From positions 1 through 57,227 of the forward strand of contig CAYPNM010000019.1 in assembly GCA_964412105.1 (NCBI GenBank): a DNA stretch of 57,227 nucleotides. The letters are read 5' to 3'. The position numbers and the translations under genes are program-made. The DNA comes from JAKAGZ01 sp964412105. GTDB lineage: Bacteria > Bacteroidota > Ignavibacteria > Ignavibacteriales > Ignavibacteriaceae. A model generated the notes under the pieces. It was not told the DNA's origin. It worked only from the letters and a program-made list of their open reading frames with translations, and ran no database searches. This document shows positions 7,879-16,491 of the stretch, piece by piece. The number at the start of each line of letters is the position of its first letter. Within the stretch, counting starts at the first letter, position 1.

Positions 7879-9261
7879 ATGAAAAAATTGATAATAGGTT
7901 TAATATTAATTTTTATATCTCCATTTATTTTATCTCAAACGGAAAAGGTCAGAGCTAATTATTCCAATTCTCTTTCAGGAGCTGTTGGATTGACAGCTGA
8001 AGGAGGTATTACTCTTGGATTTACAGATTATGCAAATTCTAAAATTGATTATTTGGGGAATGTTTCCTTCGATTATTTTTTCCCTTCCTCTTCAAAAGGA
8101 ATATTCGGCTTTAGAATAATCGGGAAGAAAGGTATAGTAGCTGGCAAAGACTCAAGAAGAAGTCCAAATGAATTTTCCACAAAAATCGATTACCTTGGCG
8201 GCAGTTTTGTTTATGCTTTATCCTTTAACGAAAAAGTTTATCCGTTCTTAAGCATTGGTGTGGCAAATCTTTGGTTCTATCCAAGAGATAATAATGGGAA
8301 TAAATTGCCTGGATATGCAGCTGGAGCGTATAAAACCAATATGCTCGTTTATAATGGGGAACTTGGCCTGAGAGTTATGCTCTCTGATAATATGAGTTGG
8401 AATATAAATGGTGGAGTTGTTGTTAGTGATGGTGACAATCTGGATGATATTAAACAGGGGCCAAATAATGATCTATTCTATACTGCAACAACCGGTTTAA
8501 CTTTTTATATAGGAAGAAGCGAAGATACAGACGAAGATGGAGTTGATGATTCAAAAGATATGTGTCCGGAAACACCGCCTGGTGTTAAGGTTGATGAATT
8601 TGGATGCCCAATAGATAGTGATAATGACAGTGTTCCGGATTATATTGATAAATGTGCAAACACGCCGGTAGGAGTAAAAGTTGATAAAGAAGGCTGTCCA
8701 CTTGATGCAGATGACGACGGTATTCCTGATTATCTTGATAAATGTTCAAATACTCCGGCAGGAGTTTCAGTTGATGCGAACGGTTGCCCGTTAGATAAAG
8801 ATGAAGATGGTATCCCCGATTATCTTGATAAATGTCCTAAAACACCTAAGGGAACGGAAGTCGATTCAATTGGTTGCCCAGTAAAAATAGAAGTTGTCAA
8901 AACTAAGATTAAGAAAGTTGTGCTAAGCGGCGATGCAAACTTTGAGTTTGATAAAGCAACACTTTTGCCCAATGCTTATCCCGTGCTTGATAGCTTGGCA
9001 GTAACAATGAAAGAAAACCCTGATTTTAAATGGGCTGTGGAAGGATATACTGATGCGATAGGTTCAGCAAGCTATAACATGGATTTATCAAGAAGAAGAG
9101 CTCAAGCTGTAGTAGATTATCTGGTAAGCAAAGGTGTTGATAAAAATAATCTGGATGTTATTCCATATGGTGAGTCTAAACCTATTGCAACTAATAGAAC
9201 TTCCGAAGGAAGAGCAATGAACAGGAGAGTCGAAATTAAAATAAAAGAGGAAAACAAGTGA
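7879..9261 (+). CDS. OmpA-family outer membrane protein with TSP type 3 repeats
   Basis: This is a structural outer-membrane protein linking the membrane to peptidoglycan. Residues 1-20 are a signal peptide (MKKLIIGL..., cut near ILSQ-T). An N-terminal beta-barrel-like part reaches about residue 212. From about 215 to 336 there are four calcium-binding thrombospondin type 3 repeats of the form DxDxDGxxDxxDxCxxTPxG, and from about 350 the OmpA C-terminal peptidoglycan-binding domain (FEFDKATL, EGYTDAIGS, LSRRRAQAV, NRRVEI). The frame is open to a TTG at 7852, but the ATG at 7879 begins the signal peptide and has AAGGG 8 nt upstream. It is monocistronic, with a strong terminator. Confidence 0.9.
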   Translation: MKKLIIGLILIFISPFILSQTEKVRANYSNSLSGAVGLTAEGGITLGFTDYANSKIDYLGNVSFDYFFPSSSKGIFGFRIIGKKGIVAGKDSRRSPNEFSTKIDYLGGSFVYALSFNEKVYPFLSIGVANLWFYPRDNNGNKLPGYAAGAYKTNMLVYNGELGLRVMLSDNMSWNINGGVVVSDGDNLDDIKQGPNNDLFYTATTGLTFYIGRSEDTDEDGVDDSKDMCPETPPGVKVDEFGCPIDSDNDSVPDYIDKCANTPVGVKVDKEGCPLDADDDGIPDYLDKCSNTPAGVSVDANGCPLDKDEDGIPDYLDKCPKTPKGTEVDSIGCPVKIEVVKTKIKKVVLSGDANFEFDKATLLPNAYPVLDSLAVTMKENPDFKWAVEGYTDAIGSASYNMDLSRRRAQAVVDYLVSKGVDKNNLDVIPYGESKPIATNRTSEGRAMNRRVEIKIKEENK

Positions 9262-9340
9262 TCAGATCGCCATTTTAATTAATATTGCTATTGCGTATAG
9301 GAAATTGCAGGAATAATCAAATTCTACGTTATGCTTAAGT

Positions 9341-9373
9341 AAGGGATGTAATCGGACATCCCTTTTTTATTTT
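9341..9373 (+). terminator. Intrinsic terminator after the ompA-like gene
   Basis: AAGGGATGT (9341-9349) pairs perfectly with ACATCCCTT (9356-9364) around a 6-nt loop and runs into TTTTATTTT. It is a classic rho-independent terminator 79 bp after the stop codon. Confidence 0.9.
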
Positions 9374-9390
9374 AAGATATCTCGTCTTTT

Positions 9391-9422
9391 TTTGAGAATG
9401 GGATTAAATTAGGTTAAATTTG
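9391..9422 (+). promoter_or_regulatory. Bacteroidetes-type promoter for pepT
   Basis: TTTG at 9391-9394 is separated by exactly 20 nt from TAAATTTG at 9415-9422. Transcription would start near 9428, leaving a leader of about 80 nt. It lies just downstream of the preceding terminator, which is the right place for a promoter. Confidence 0.5.
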
Positions 9423-9508
9423 GATAGTTGTTAATCATTTGTATTAATGAAAATTGTAAATTTTTAATTATATGTTATAATTATTGAAATTAAAGAGGGA
9501 GTAAAGTC

Positions 9509-10756
9509 ATGTTTGATGAAAAATATCAATATACCTGTGTTGACAAGTTTTTAAAATATGTAAAGGTTGATACACAGTCTGATGAGGAATCCACTTCATT
9601 TCCTAGCACGGAGAAGCAAAAGAATCTTTCCAAAGCACTTGCGGAGGAGTTAAAGCAAATGGGACTTAATGATGCTCATATGGATGAATGGGGATACGTG
9701 ATGGCTACTCTTCCATCTAACACAAACAAGAATGTTGATACGATCGCTTTTATTGCGCATGTAGATACTTCTCCCGCAGTTACAGGTAAAGATGTAAATC
9801 CTGTAATTAATAAAAATTATCAGGGTGGCGATATCAAATTAAAAAATGGTGGATGGATAATTAAAGTAAGCGATAACCCCGAGCTTAAAGATATGATTGG
9901 TTATGATATTATAACGACTGATGGTACAACCTTGTTGGGGGCTGATAATAAAGCTGGGGTTGCAGAAATTATGGATGCAGTAAATTACTGGCTTAAACAT
10001 CCGGAAGTAAAGCATGGAACAATTAAAATTTGTTTTACACCGGATGAAGAGGTAGGACGAGGGACGGAAAAAATCGATCTGAAAAAATTAAGTGCAAAAT
10101 ATGCCTATACTGTTGACGGTTCTGCTAAAGGCGAAATTGAAACAGAAACATTCAGCGCTGATATGATGGTTATTAAATTTATTGGAAAAAATATTCATCC
10201 TGGTTATGCAAAGGGACAGATGATAAATTCAATCAAAATAGCCAGCTCATTTATTGATAGCTTGCCAAAAGATAAACTATCTCCTGAAACAACTGAAAAA
10301 CGGGAAGGATATGTTCATTGCACTTCAATAAATGGAAACGAAGAACTATCAACGCTAAAGTTTATAATTAGAAGCTTTGAAACAGCAGATTTAAAAAAAT
10401 TTGAAGACATTTTGAAAGATCTTGCCAATAAAGCTGTTGCAAAATTTCCCGGTTCAAAAGTTGAAGTTGAGGTAATTGAACAATACCGCAATATGAAAGA
10501 GGTCCTTGATAGGCATCCACAGGTTGAAGCTAATGCAATCGAAGCTTTAAAGAGATTGAATATTAAGCCTATAATGCATCCTATTCGTGGTGGGACGGAT
10601 GGTTCTCGACTTTCATTTATGGGATTGCCAACTCCAAATATTTTTGCTGGAGAACATAGTTTCCATTCTCAACTTGAGTGGGTTGCTGTTCAGGATATGC
10701 ACGATGCAGTAAAGTTTATAATTGAAATTGCAAAAGTGTGGGAAGAACTAGCCTAA
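9509..10756 (+). CDS. pepT: Peptidase T (tripeptide aminopeptidase)
   Basis: PepT is a cytosolic di-zinc M20B aminopeptidase that removes the N-terminal residue from tripeptides. Metal ligands and catalytic residues are visible: His84 and Asp86 in FIAHVDTSPA, Asp146 in GADNKAG, Glu180/Glu181 in TPDEEVGRG, and a C-terminal His in GEHSFHSQLEW. GGTDGS near the end is the substrate-contact motif. At 415 residues it is full length. The ATG has GAGGGAG about 8 nt upstream. It is alone, with its own promoter match and a shared terminator, and converges on the SCO gene. It probably recycles peptides taken up or made by proteolysis. Confidence 0.95.
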   Translation: MFDEKYQYTCVDKFLKYVKVDTQSDEESTSFPSTEKQKNLSKALAEELKQMGLNDAHMDEWGYVMATLPSNTNKNVDTIAFIAHVDTSPAVTGKDVNPVINKNYQGGDIKLKNGGWIIKVSDNPELKDMIGYDIITTDGTTLLGADNKAGVAEIMDAVNYWLKHPEVKHGTIKICFTPDEEVGRGTEKIDLKKLSAKYAYTVDGSAKGEIETETFSADMMVIKFIGKNIHPGYAKGQMINSIKIASSFIDSLPKDKLSPETTEKREGYVHCTSINGNEELSTLKFIIRSFETADLKKFEDILKDLANKAVAKFPGSKVEVEVIEQYRNMKEVLDRHPQVEANAIEALKRLNIKPIMHPIRGGTDGSRLSFMGLPTPNIFAGEHSFHSQLEWVAVQDMHDAVKFIIEIAKVWEELA

Positions 10757-10766
10757 AATGTTTCAG

Positions 10767-10797
10767 ACCTTCAGGGTTCCCTAAATGCCCTGAAGGT
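10767..10797. terminator. Bidirectional terminator between pepT and the SCO gene
   Basis: ACCTTCAGGG (10767-10776) and CCCTGAAGGT (10788-10797) make a perfect 10-bp stem with an 11-nt loop. It sits between the stops of two convergent genes. Neither side has a long T-run, so termination strength is uncertain. Confidence 0.7.
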
Positions 10798-10804
10798 TAA
10801 CTAT

Positions 10805-11605
10805 TCAAATACTTCTTCTCGGTTTAACTCTTTTTATAATTATTAAGACCGTAATAACAACGACTAGCGCCATAAAAAGTATAAGACCGAATACCAATAC
10901 ATCTTTTCCCTTTGGAATAAAAGTGTAGCAGGTTTTTAAAACACTTTCTATTGTTGATGATATTTCTCCTGTTTGTGCACCTTCTATTGCTACCTCAAAG
11001 CGCGATGGCAAAATCTGAAAGTCGCCTTTTTGTGTATAACCCGGACTTAAATACTGAACAATCTCTCCGGTTTTATCCACGAAAATCAGTACGCCTTTGT
11101 GAAGAAACCCGCCATATGTCCTTTTAAAATGGAATCCTGCTGCATCTGTTAATTGATAAATACTTGTGCTATCACCCGTCAAAAACAGCCATCCGGATTC
11201 AGGAATTTTTTTGCTGATTAATCCAAGCATTGCCCGCTTTTTCTGGGCAGCCATTTCAGGGGTTTCATTTTGATCAATGCTGATGCTGATGATATTATAA
11301 TCCTTTCCTGGCTCATATTTTACTTTACCAATTACATCGGCTATTTCGGTCATAAGAGGAGTACAAATACCAGAGCAACGATAATAACAGAAATCTATTA
11401 TGGTTGGTTTGTTGATTAAGTCGCTTAGTTTTACTTTCTCTCCCTTTGAATTTAAAAATACCAGGTTTAATGGTAATTTATTTCCCAAGTGTTTAACGAC
11501 TTTAGCTTCTTTATAATCTGGGTAAGTTATTGAGTTTACAGAAAATAGAAGGATAAAAACTATTATAAAAAATATGGGCTCAGCAATTCTTAAAACATAC
11601 TTCAT
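10805..11605 (-). CDS. SCO1/SenC/PrrC-family copper chaperone
   Basis: SCO proteins deliver copper to the CuA site of cytochrome oxidase, or act as periplasmic thiol-disulfide proteins. The copper-binding CxxxC is Cys77 and Cys81 in YYRCSGICTPLM, and the third ligand is His169 in FLHKGVLIFVD; all are present. An N-terminal hydrophobic segment (about 8-25) directs export, and unusually there is a second transmembrane segment near the C-terminus (about 233-257) ending in basic residues. The domain between them is periplasmic. No oxidase gene is adjacent, so the partner is unknown. It is single and convergent with pepT. Confidence 0.85.
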   Translation of the reverse strand: MKYVLRIAEPIFFIIVFILLFSVNSITYPDYKEAKVVKHLGNKLPLNLVFLNSKGEKVKLSDLINKPTIIDFCYYRCSGICTPLMTEIADVIGKVKYEPGKDYNIISISIDQNETPEMAAQKKRAMLGLISKKIPESGWLFLTGDSTSIYQLTDAAGFHFKRTYGGFLHKGVLIFVDKTGEIVQYLSPGYTQKGDFQILPSRFEVAIEGAQTGEISSTIESVLKTCYTFIPKGKDVLVFGLILFMALVVVITVLIIIKRVKPRRSI

Positions 11606-11813
11606 GAAAACTAATTTGAAATTTTAGGAATTTATAATATAACGAAAGACTGGAAATTAATAAATGAACTAAATTTGGTATGAAACTAATTTTAGGAATA
11701 TTTCCTTATCCGGTTTCTGAATTTATGTAATTCCTAAATCTCAATAGATAATGGAGTAAAATTTGTATCTTTTTGTAATACTCATTGTGCTTCTTTTAAG
11801 AAGGCCTGCAATT
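11606..11813. other. Non-coding stretch upstream of the SCO gene
   Basis: This AT-rich stretch lies between the SCO start and the broken gene next to the scaffold gap. It holds no convincing reading frame. The only structure is a short palindrome, CTTCTT-TT-AAGAAG, near 11790-11804. It should contain the promoter of the SCO gene, but no TAnnTTTG box was found there. Confidence 0.4.
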
Positions 11814-12085
11814 TTATAAGTCTGGAGTTGCAATTACCTCCTCTGTAACTTTAATAAATGGTTTGTCAGCATTACCGTAATTAGCAAATTATTTGGCCAA
11901 AACCGTAAAATTCAATAGGATAAAATATTACTGAATCTGATTCTTTGTGTGCTGCTATATAGTCAATTGTTCTCATCCATAAAAATTCCAAGAAACTCTT
12001 CATAAATATTTTTAGCATAGTTTGTTACCTTGTCTCATATTTTTGCGGGTTTCTACCTTGCTAATAAATAGGGTATAAACAGCCT
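11814..12085 (-). pseudogene. Frameshifted protein-coding remnant beside the scaffold gap
   Basis: Reading the minus strand down from the gap, protein-like sequence hops between frames: NYAKNIYEEFLGIFMDENN, then IDYIAAHKESDSVIFYPIEF continuing to FYGFGQ, then FANYGNADKPFIKVTEEV running to ATPDL and a TAA at 11814-11816. Each piece ends in a stop at once in its own frame but continues sensibly in another, so at least two frameshifts are needed. The last one is repaired by deleting one base in an AAATAATTT context. It may be a decaying gene or base errors at a poorly covered contig end. I do not recognise the family. The upstream part may continue across the gap to about 12250. Confidence 0.45.
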
Positions 12086-12185
12086 NNNNNNNNNNNNNNN
12101 NNNNNNNNNNNNNNNNNNNNNNNNNNNNNNNNNNNNNNNNNNNNNNNNNNNNNNNNNNNNNNNNNNNNNNNNNNNNNNNNNNNNN
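12086..12185. other. Scaffold gap of 100 N
   Basis: Exactly 100 undetermined bases, the usual placeholder length for a gap of unknown size. The ten bases TAAACAGCCT occur both directly before it (12076-12085) and directly after it (12186-12195), so the two contigs probably overlap or meet at a short repeat. Confidence 0.98.
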
Positions 12186-12304
12186 TAAACAGCCTATAAG
12201 TGGCCCGCACTTTGCCTTTAATGAATTCTTTCTCAATTTAATATTATATAACAAAATGGCAGCACTTTTATTTAAATTTGTAAATAAACTAAGGGAAATT
12301 GTTT

Positions 12305-13522
12305 ATGAAGAGGCCCGAAATTATGGCTCCGGCTGGCGATTGGACGATGCTTCGATCGGTCGTAAATGCAGGGGCTAATGCCATTTACTTTGGTACTGAT
12401 CAACTTAATATGCGGGCCAAGGCAAAAAATTTTCAAATTGAAAACCTGCCGGAAATTGTAACTTTTTGCAAATCCAAAAATGTAAAGACTTACCTTACTA
12501 TTAATACGATTATTTATGAAAATGAAATAGATCAGGCATATGAGCTGATAGCTAAGGCTAAATCAGCGGGAATTGATATGATCATTTGTTGGGATCTTTC
12601 TATAATTGAATTATGCAACAAATTAAATATACCATTTGCAGTTTCCACTCAGGCTTCGATCTCTAATTCTACATCTGCGGCAATGTACAAGAGACTTGGT
12701 GCAAAAAGAATAGTGCTTGCACGTGAGTGTTTTCTTGATGATGTAATAAAAATTAAATCAAAAGTAAATATTGAAGTTGAAGCGTTTATTCACGGAGCAA
12801 TGTGCATTGCTGTTAGTGGAAGATGTTTTATGAGTCATTATTTGTTTGACAAGAGTGCAAATCGCGGAGAGTGCATCCAGCCTTGCAGAAGAGAATATGA
12901 AATTATTGATAAAAGTACTGATAAATCAATGGTACTTGGTGAAGATTATGTCTTATCTCCGGAGGATCTTTGTTCGATTGAATTTATAGATCAACTTATA
13001 GAAGCAGGAATTGATTCATTTAAAATAGAAGGAAGAAAGAGAAGTCCGGAATATGCATCGAAGGTTGTCTCAATTTATAGAAAAGCGATTGATCTTTATT
13101 TTGAAAAAAGATTAACTTCTGAAATAAAAAAAGAATTACTTGATGAACTCGGAGATGTTTATAACCGTGGTTTTTCAACCGGATTTTATTTCGGTTCACC
13201 CGGAAAGGATGATTACGCAGGAATTTATGGAAGTAAAGCCACTACTAGAAAGGAATTTGTGGGCAGGATTACTAATTACTTTAAAAAAGCAAAAATTGCC
13301 GAAATTAGAATGGAAACAGGTACACTCATTCTTGGAGATAAAATATATATAATCGGAGAAACGACAGGTGTTTTGGAATTGCAAATAAGGAGTATATTTT
13401 TTGAAGATAAACCAGTAGAGCTGGTTGAGAAAGGATCTGTTTTTACTATTCCCTGTGAAGAGTTAGTGCGTCCGCGTGATTCGGTTTATGTTGTGAAAAA
13501 TTTAAAGGATGCTATTATTTAA
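12305..13522 (+). CDS. Peptidase U32 family protein (TrhP/RlhA-like RNA hydroxylation protein)
   Basis: The U32 family was named for a collagenase, but characterised bacterial members such as TrhP (YegQ) and RlhA are needed for hydroxylation of RNA pyrimidines. The family opening MAPAGDW is at the N-terminus, and the signature E-x-F-x-H-G-x-M-C-x(4)-G-x-C-x-M-S is seen in the EAFIHGAMCIAVSGRCFMS segment, followed by RGECIQPCRREY with the conserved cysteines. At 405 residues it is nearer TrhP than RlhA. The frame is open to a TTG at 12299, but AAGGG at 12291-12295 is best spaced for the ATG at 12305. Its stop overlaps that of the convergent desaturase by 4 bp. Confidence 0.85.
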   Translation: MKRPEIMAPAGDWTMLRSVVNAGANAIYFGTDQLNMRAKAKNFQIENLPEIVTFCKSKNVKTYLTINTIIYENEIDQAYELIAKAKSAGIDMIICWDLSIIELCNKLNIPFAVSTQASISNSTSAAMYKRLGAKRIVLARECFLDDVIKIKSKVNIEVEAFIHGAMCIAVSGRCFMSHYLFDKSANRGECIQPCRREYEIIDKSTDKSMVLGEDYVLSPEDLCSIEFIDQLIEAGIDSFKIEGRKRSPEYASKVVSIYRKAIDLYFEKRLTSEIKKELLDELGDVYNRGFSTGFYFGSPGKDDYAGIYGSKATTRKEFVGRITNYFKKAKIAEIRMETGTLILGDKIYIIGETTGVLELQIRSIFFEDKPVELVEKGSVFTIPCEELVRPRDSVYVVKNLKDAII

Positions 13523-14520
13523 ACTTCTCGGTCATAAATCCAGCTGAATTTTTCGGCACTTCCTGCAAAAGATAATCTATTAGCAACCGCTAAATACCTT
13601 TCGGAAAGATTGCATAAATAATCCTGTGCTTTTGCAGCAATATCAGAGAGACCTTTTATGTTTGCGATGTTCCATCCTTTTACAAGGTTTGAAATTATAT
13701 CGGCATAATCATTTGCAGTATAAACACCTAACTTTTGAGCGACGTTTGAAAACTTTACATAAAGATTATTATCTTTTTCATCATGCATTAGAATGGCGGG
13801 CATCGTAATTTTTATTTTCATCATCTTTGCAAAAGATAATATTGCCTGGACCGGATCGAGTTCAAATATTTTTTGCATAAAAAGCCTGTAGGCTTTCTCG
13901 TGCCTGGCTTCATCGCCTGCAATCAAACCGCAAATCTTTTGCAATCTTTCTTCTCCGGCTTTAAGAGCGAGTCTTCCTACATTTGAATGAGATATTTTTG
14001 TTGCTCTTTCCTGGAATGAAGTATAAATAAAACCAAGGTAAGGATCATTTTCAGTTTTTGGATCAAAACCGTTCTTGATTAAATTGTGAATTGTTACTTC
14101 AATAGCCCGCATATCGACTCTTCCAGTCAGATAGAGATACTTGTTCAGTAAATCACCATGTCTGTTCTCTTCCGCAGTCCATCCACGGCTCCATTGTGCC
14201 CAGGGCGAATCGCTTGCTCCGGTCGTGTCTGTAATACCATCTAGTCTATTTAGCCAGGTTTGATATGTCGGCAGAGCTTCTTCTGTGATCATATCTCCAA
14301 CTAATACAACAAGTAATTCGTCGGATAGATTAATGGACCTTTCTCTAAAATCGTTTAATAAATCCTTCCAGTTATCAGCAGTCATATCTGGCAAGAAATC
14401 ATTTGGTTGCCAGCTTTCGTTTACTGGTTTTAAAAGTGAATCAATATTTTTCCCGACAAATTTTTCCATCCCTTTTATTACTTCAAACTTGGAATGGATA
14501 GACCTTTCCTTATTAGTCAT
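13519..14520 (-). CDS. Acyl-ACP desaturase, ferritin-like di-iron type
   Basis: This soluble, oxygen-dependent enzyme introduces a cis double bond into acyl chains on acyl carrier protein. It belongs to the FAB2/DesA type 2 family. The two iron-binding EExxH-like motifs are clear: Glu118-x-x-His121 in AEENRHGD, and Glu204-x-x-His207 in GDEARHE; further ligands are Glu80/81 (ITEEALP) and Glu171 (FQERATKISH). The length of 333 residues matches bacterial and plastid members. It needs O2 and a ferredoxin or similar donor, neither encoded nearby. It is a single gene, convergent with the U32 gene, whose stop codon it overlaps by 4 bp. Confidence 0.9.
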   Translation of the reverse strand: MTNKERSIHSKFEVIKGMEKFVGKNIDSLLKPVNESWQPNDFLPDMTADNWKDLLNDFRERSINLSDELLVVLVGDMITEEALPTYQTWLNRLDGITDTTGASDSPWAQWSRGWTAEENRHGDLLNKYLYLTGRVDMRAIEVTIHNLIKNGFDPKTENDPYLGFIYTSFQERATKISHSNVGRLALKAGEERLQKICGLIAGDEARHEKAYRLFMQKIFELDPVQAILSFAKMMKIKITMPAILMHDEKDNNLYVKFSNVAQKLGVYTANDYADIISNLVKGWNIANIKGLSDIAAKAQDYLCNLSERYLAVANRLSFAGSAEKFSWIYDREV

Positions 14521-14731
14521 TTACTTTCCAATATGCATGAATGATAGGTTAACTTAGTAAACCAAGATAACTCCGAAAAAAACAAATAACAATTATTAAA
14601 CGAATAAAGTACGAAACTTATCGAAAGATTTTTGTTTTTTATAACATTAAAACTGTTTTGAGTTAGTCTCTTAATTTTGATAAACCTACCCATTTCTGTA
14701 TTTTTAGAAATTATTTAATGAGATACTTTAT

Positions 14732-16420
14732 ATGAGATTAAGCAAATCATTTGTACCGACATTAAAAGAAGTACCTAATGACGCTGTGGTAACCAGCCAT
14801 ATTCTTATGCTTAGGGCAGGTATGATCCGGATGGTTGGGGCAGGCATATATGCCTTTTTGCCACTTGGTTACAGGGTAATAAGAAAAATCTCGGAAATAA
14901 TCCGTGAAGAGATGAATGCTATTGGGGGGCAGGAATTCCATTTACCCGGATTAAATCCACGCGAGATATGGGAAGAAACCAATCGTGTGGAAGCGTTTGG
15001 TGATATATTATTTCACGTAAAAAACCGCGACTATGTACTGGCCCCTACACACGAGGAGATTATAACTTATTTGGCTAGGAATGTTGTAAAGTCGTATAAA
15101 GATTTGCCACAGATATGGTACCAGATTCAAACTAAATTCAGAAATGAAGCTAGACCCAGAAGTGGCGTGATTCGTGGAAGGCAGTTTCTTATGAAGGATG
15201 CATACACACTGGATTCATCATGGGAAGGATTAGATGTTGGATACGGATTACATGATAAGGCCTATAGGGCGATATTTGACAGATGCAACCTCGATTATTT
15301 TGTTGTAGGTGCATCAAGCGGTGCCATGGGAGGAACAGGCTCAGAGGAATTCATGGTTAAATCAGACGCCGGAGAAGACACTGTAGCGCATTGTAGAAAT
15401 TGTGGTTACGCAGGCAACCTGGAGGTGGCAGAATCCAGGGTTCCGGAAAGAGGAAGAGAAAAGGAAAGTGAAGAAGTAAAAGAGATTGCGACTCCTGACG
15501 TTCACTCTATCGATGAACTATGTGAATTTTTAAAGATAAAAGAAATACAATGCGCGAAATCTAGAGTTTATATAAATGATGGGAAACCGGTTCTAGTTTT
15601 GATGCTCGGTAATGAAGAAGTTAATGAAACAAAACTGGCAAAAGCTCTTGGCGGAAATATTCGTCCGGCTCATGCTGAGGAGTTGAAGGATATATCGGGA
15701 GCGGATGCAGGTTCAATTGGGCCAATAGGTTTTAACGGTAAAATAATAGCGGATAACCGATTGAGAGATGCTAATAATCTTTACAGCGGAGCTAATAAAA
15801 ATGACTATCACTTTAGTGGAATTGATCTGAAGCGTGATGTAAAAACTATTGAGTACTTTGACTTGCGAAGCGTTCAGTCTGGTGAAGAGTGTATTAAGTG
15901 CGGGAATAAGCTCGATGTATTCAGTGCAATTGAACTTGGCCACATATTTAAATTAGGCACAAAATATTCTAATTCAATGGGTGCAAAATTCCTCGACGAG
16001 AATGGCGAAGAAAAACCAATAATTATGGGAAGTTACGGAATCGGAGTGGAAAGAGTAATGGCATGTTATATTGAACAGCACAATGATGAGAATGGTTTGG
16101 TTTGGGATAAAACCCTTACCCCTTTCCACGTTCATCTTATGGGATTGAATATGAAAAAAAATGAAATTGTTCAGATATGTGATAGTGTGTATAATGAGTT
16201 GAACGAAAAAGGAATAGAAGTTTTATATGATGATCGTGTTGATGCGCAGGCCGGATTCAAATTTAAGGATGCTGATCTTCTTGGAATGCCGCTTCAGATA
16301 ATAGTTGGAGACAAAAAGCTGAAAGAAAACAAGGTTGAAGTTAAGATCAGGAAATCGGGTGAGAGATTTGATGTTAAAGTAGATGAATTAATTGGTAAGG
16401 TCCAGAATTTGCTTAAATAA
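14732..16420 (+). CDS. proS: Prolyl-tRNA synthetase (bacterial type with editing domain)
   Basis: ProS charges tRNA-Pro with proline and hydrolyses mischarged Ala-tRNA-Pro. It is a class II synthetase with APTHEE at 104-109, motif 2 at about 138-159 (FRNEARPRSG, GRQFLMKDAYT), a YbaK-like INS editing domain at about 225-400, motif 3 near 432-444 (MGSYGIGVERVM) and a C-terminal anticodon-binding domain (GLNMKKNE to the end). The length of 562 residues is that of the long bacterial form. Two CxxC-like pairs, CRNCG and CIKCG, flank the INS region; they may hold zinc. A hairpin follows, then a HAD gene. Confidence 0.95.
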   Translation: MRLSKSFVPTLKEVPNDAVVTSHILMLRAGMIRMVGAGIYAFLPLGYRVIRKISEIIREEMNAIGGQEFHLPGLNPREIWEETNRVEAFGDILFHVKNRDYVLAPTHEEIITYLARNVVKSYKDLPQIWYQIQTKFRNEARPRSGVIRGRQFLMKDAYTLDSSWEGLDVGYGLHDKAYRAIFDRCNLDYFVVGASSGAMGGTGSEEFMVKSDAGEDTVAHCRNCGYAGNLEVAESRVPERGREKESEEVKEIATPDVHSIDELCEFLKIKEIQCAKSRVYINDGKPVLVLMLGNEEVNETKLAKALGGNIRPAHAEELKDISGADAGSIGPIGFNGKIIADNRLRDANNLYSGANKNDYHFSGIDLKRDVKTIEYFDLRSVQSGEECIKCGNKLDVFSAIELGHIFKLGTKYSNSMGAKFLDENGEEKPIIMGSYGIGVERVMACYIEQHNDENGLVWDKTLTPFHVHLMGLNMKKNEIVQICDSVYNELNEKGIEVLYDDRVDAQAGFKFKDADLLGMPLQIIVGDKKLKENKVEVKIRKSGERFDVKVDELIGKVQNLLK

Positions 16421-16453
16421 AAGTTAAATTAACAAATCAGATTTCTTCATTTG

Positions 16454-16478
16454 TAGGACAGGATATTATTCTGTCCTA
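16454..16478 (+). terminator. Hairpin after proS
   Basis: TAGGACAG (16454-16461) and CTGTCCTA (16471-16478) form a perfect 8-bp stem with a 9-nt loop. The T-run after it is interrupted (TAATAGTTTT), and the next gene starts 13 bp later, so it may be only a partial terminator. Confidence 0.5.
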
Positions 16479-16491
16479 TAATAGTTTTAAA

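Noticed and set aside
8521..8885. Four tandem repeats of about 90 bp
   Set aside because: They are the thrombospondin type 3 repeats within the OmpA-like protein, diverged at DNA level, and not a separate repeat element or CRISPR.
12012..12254. Minus-strand frame running through the 100-N gap
   Set aside because: It is open only because N codons cannot contain stops. The protein-like sequence on its downstream side lies in different frames.
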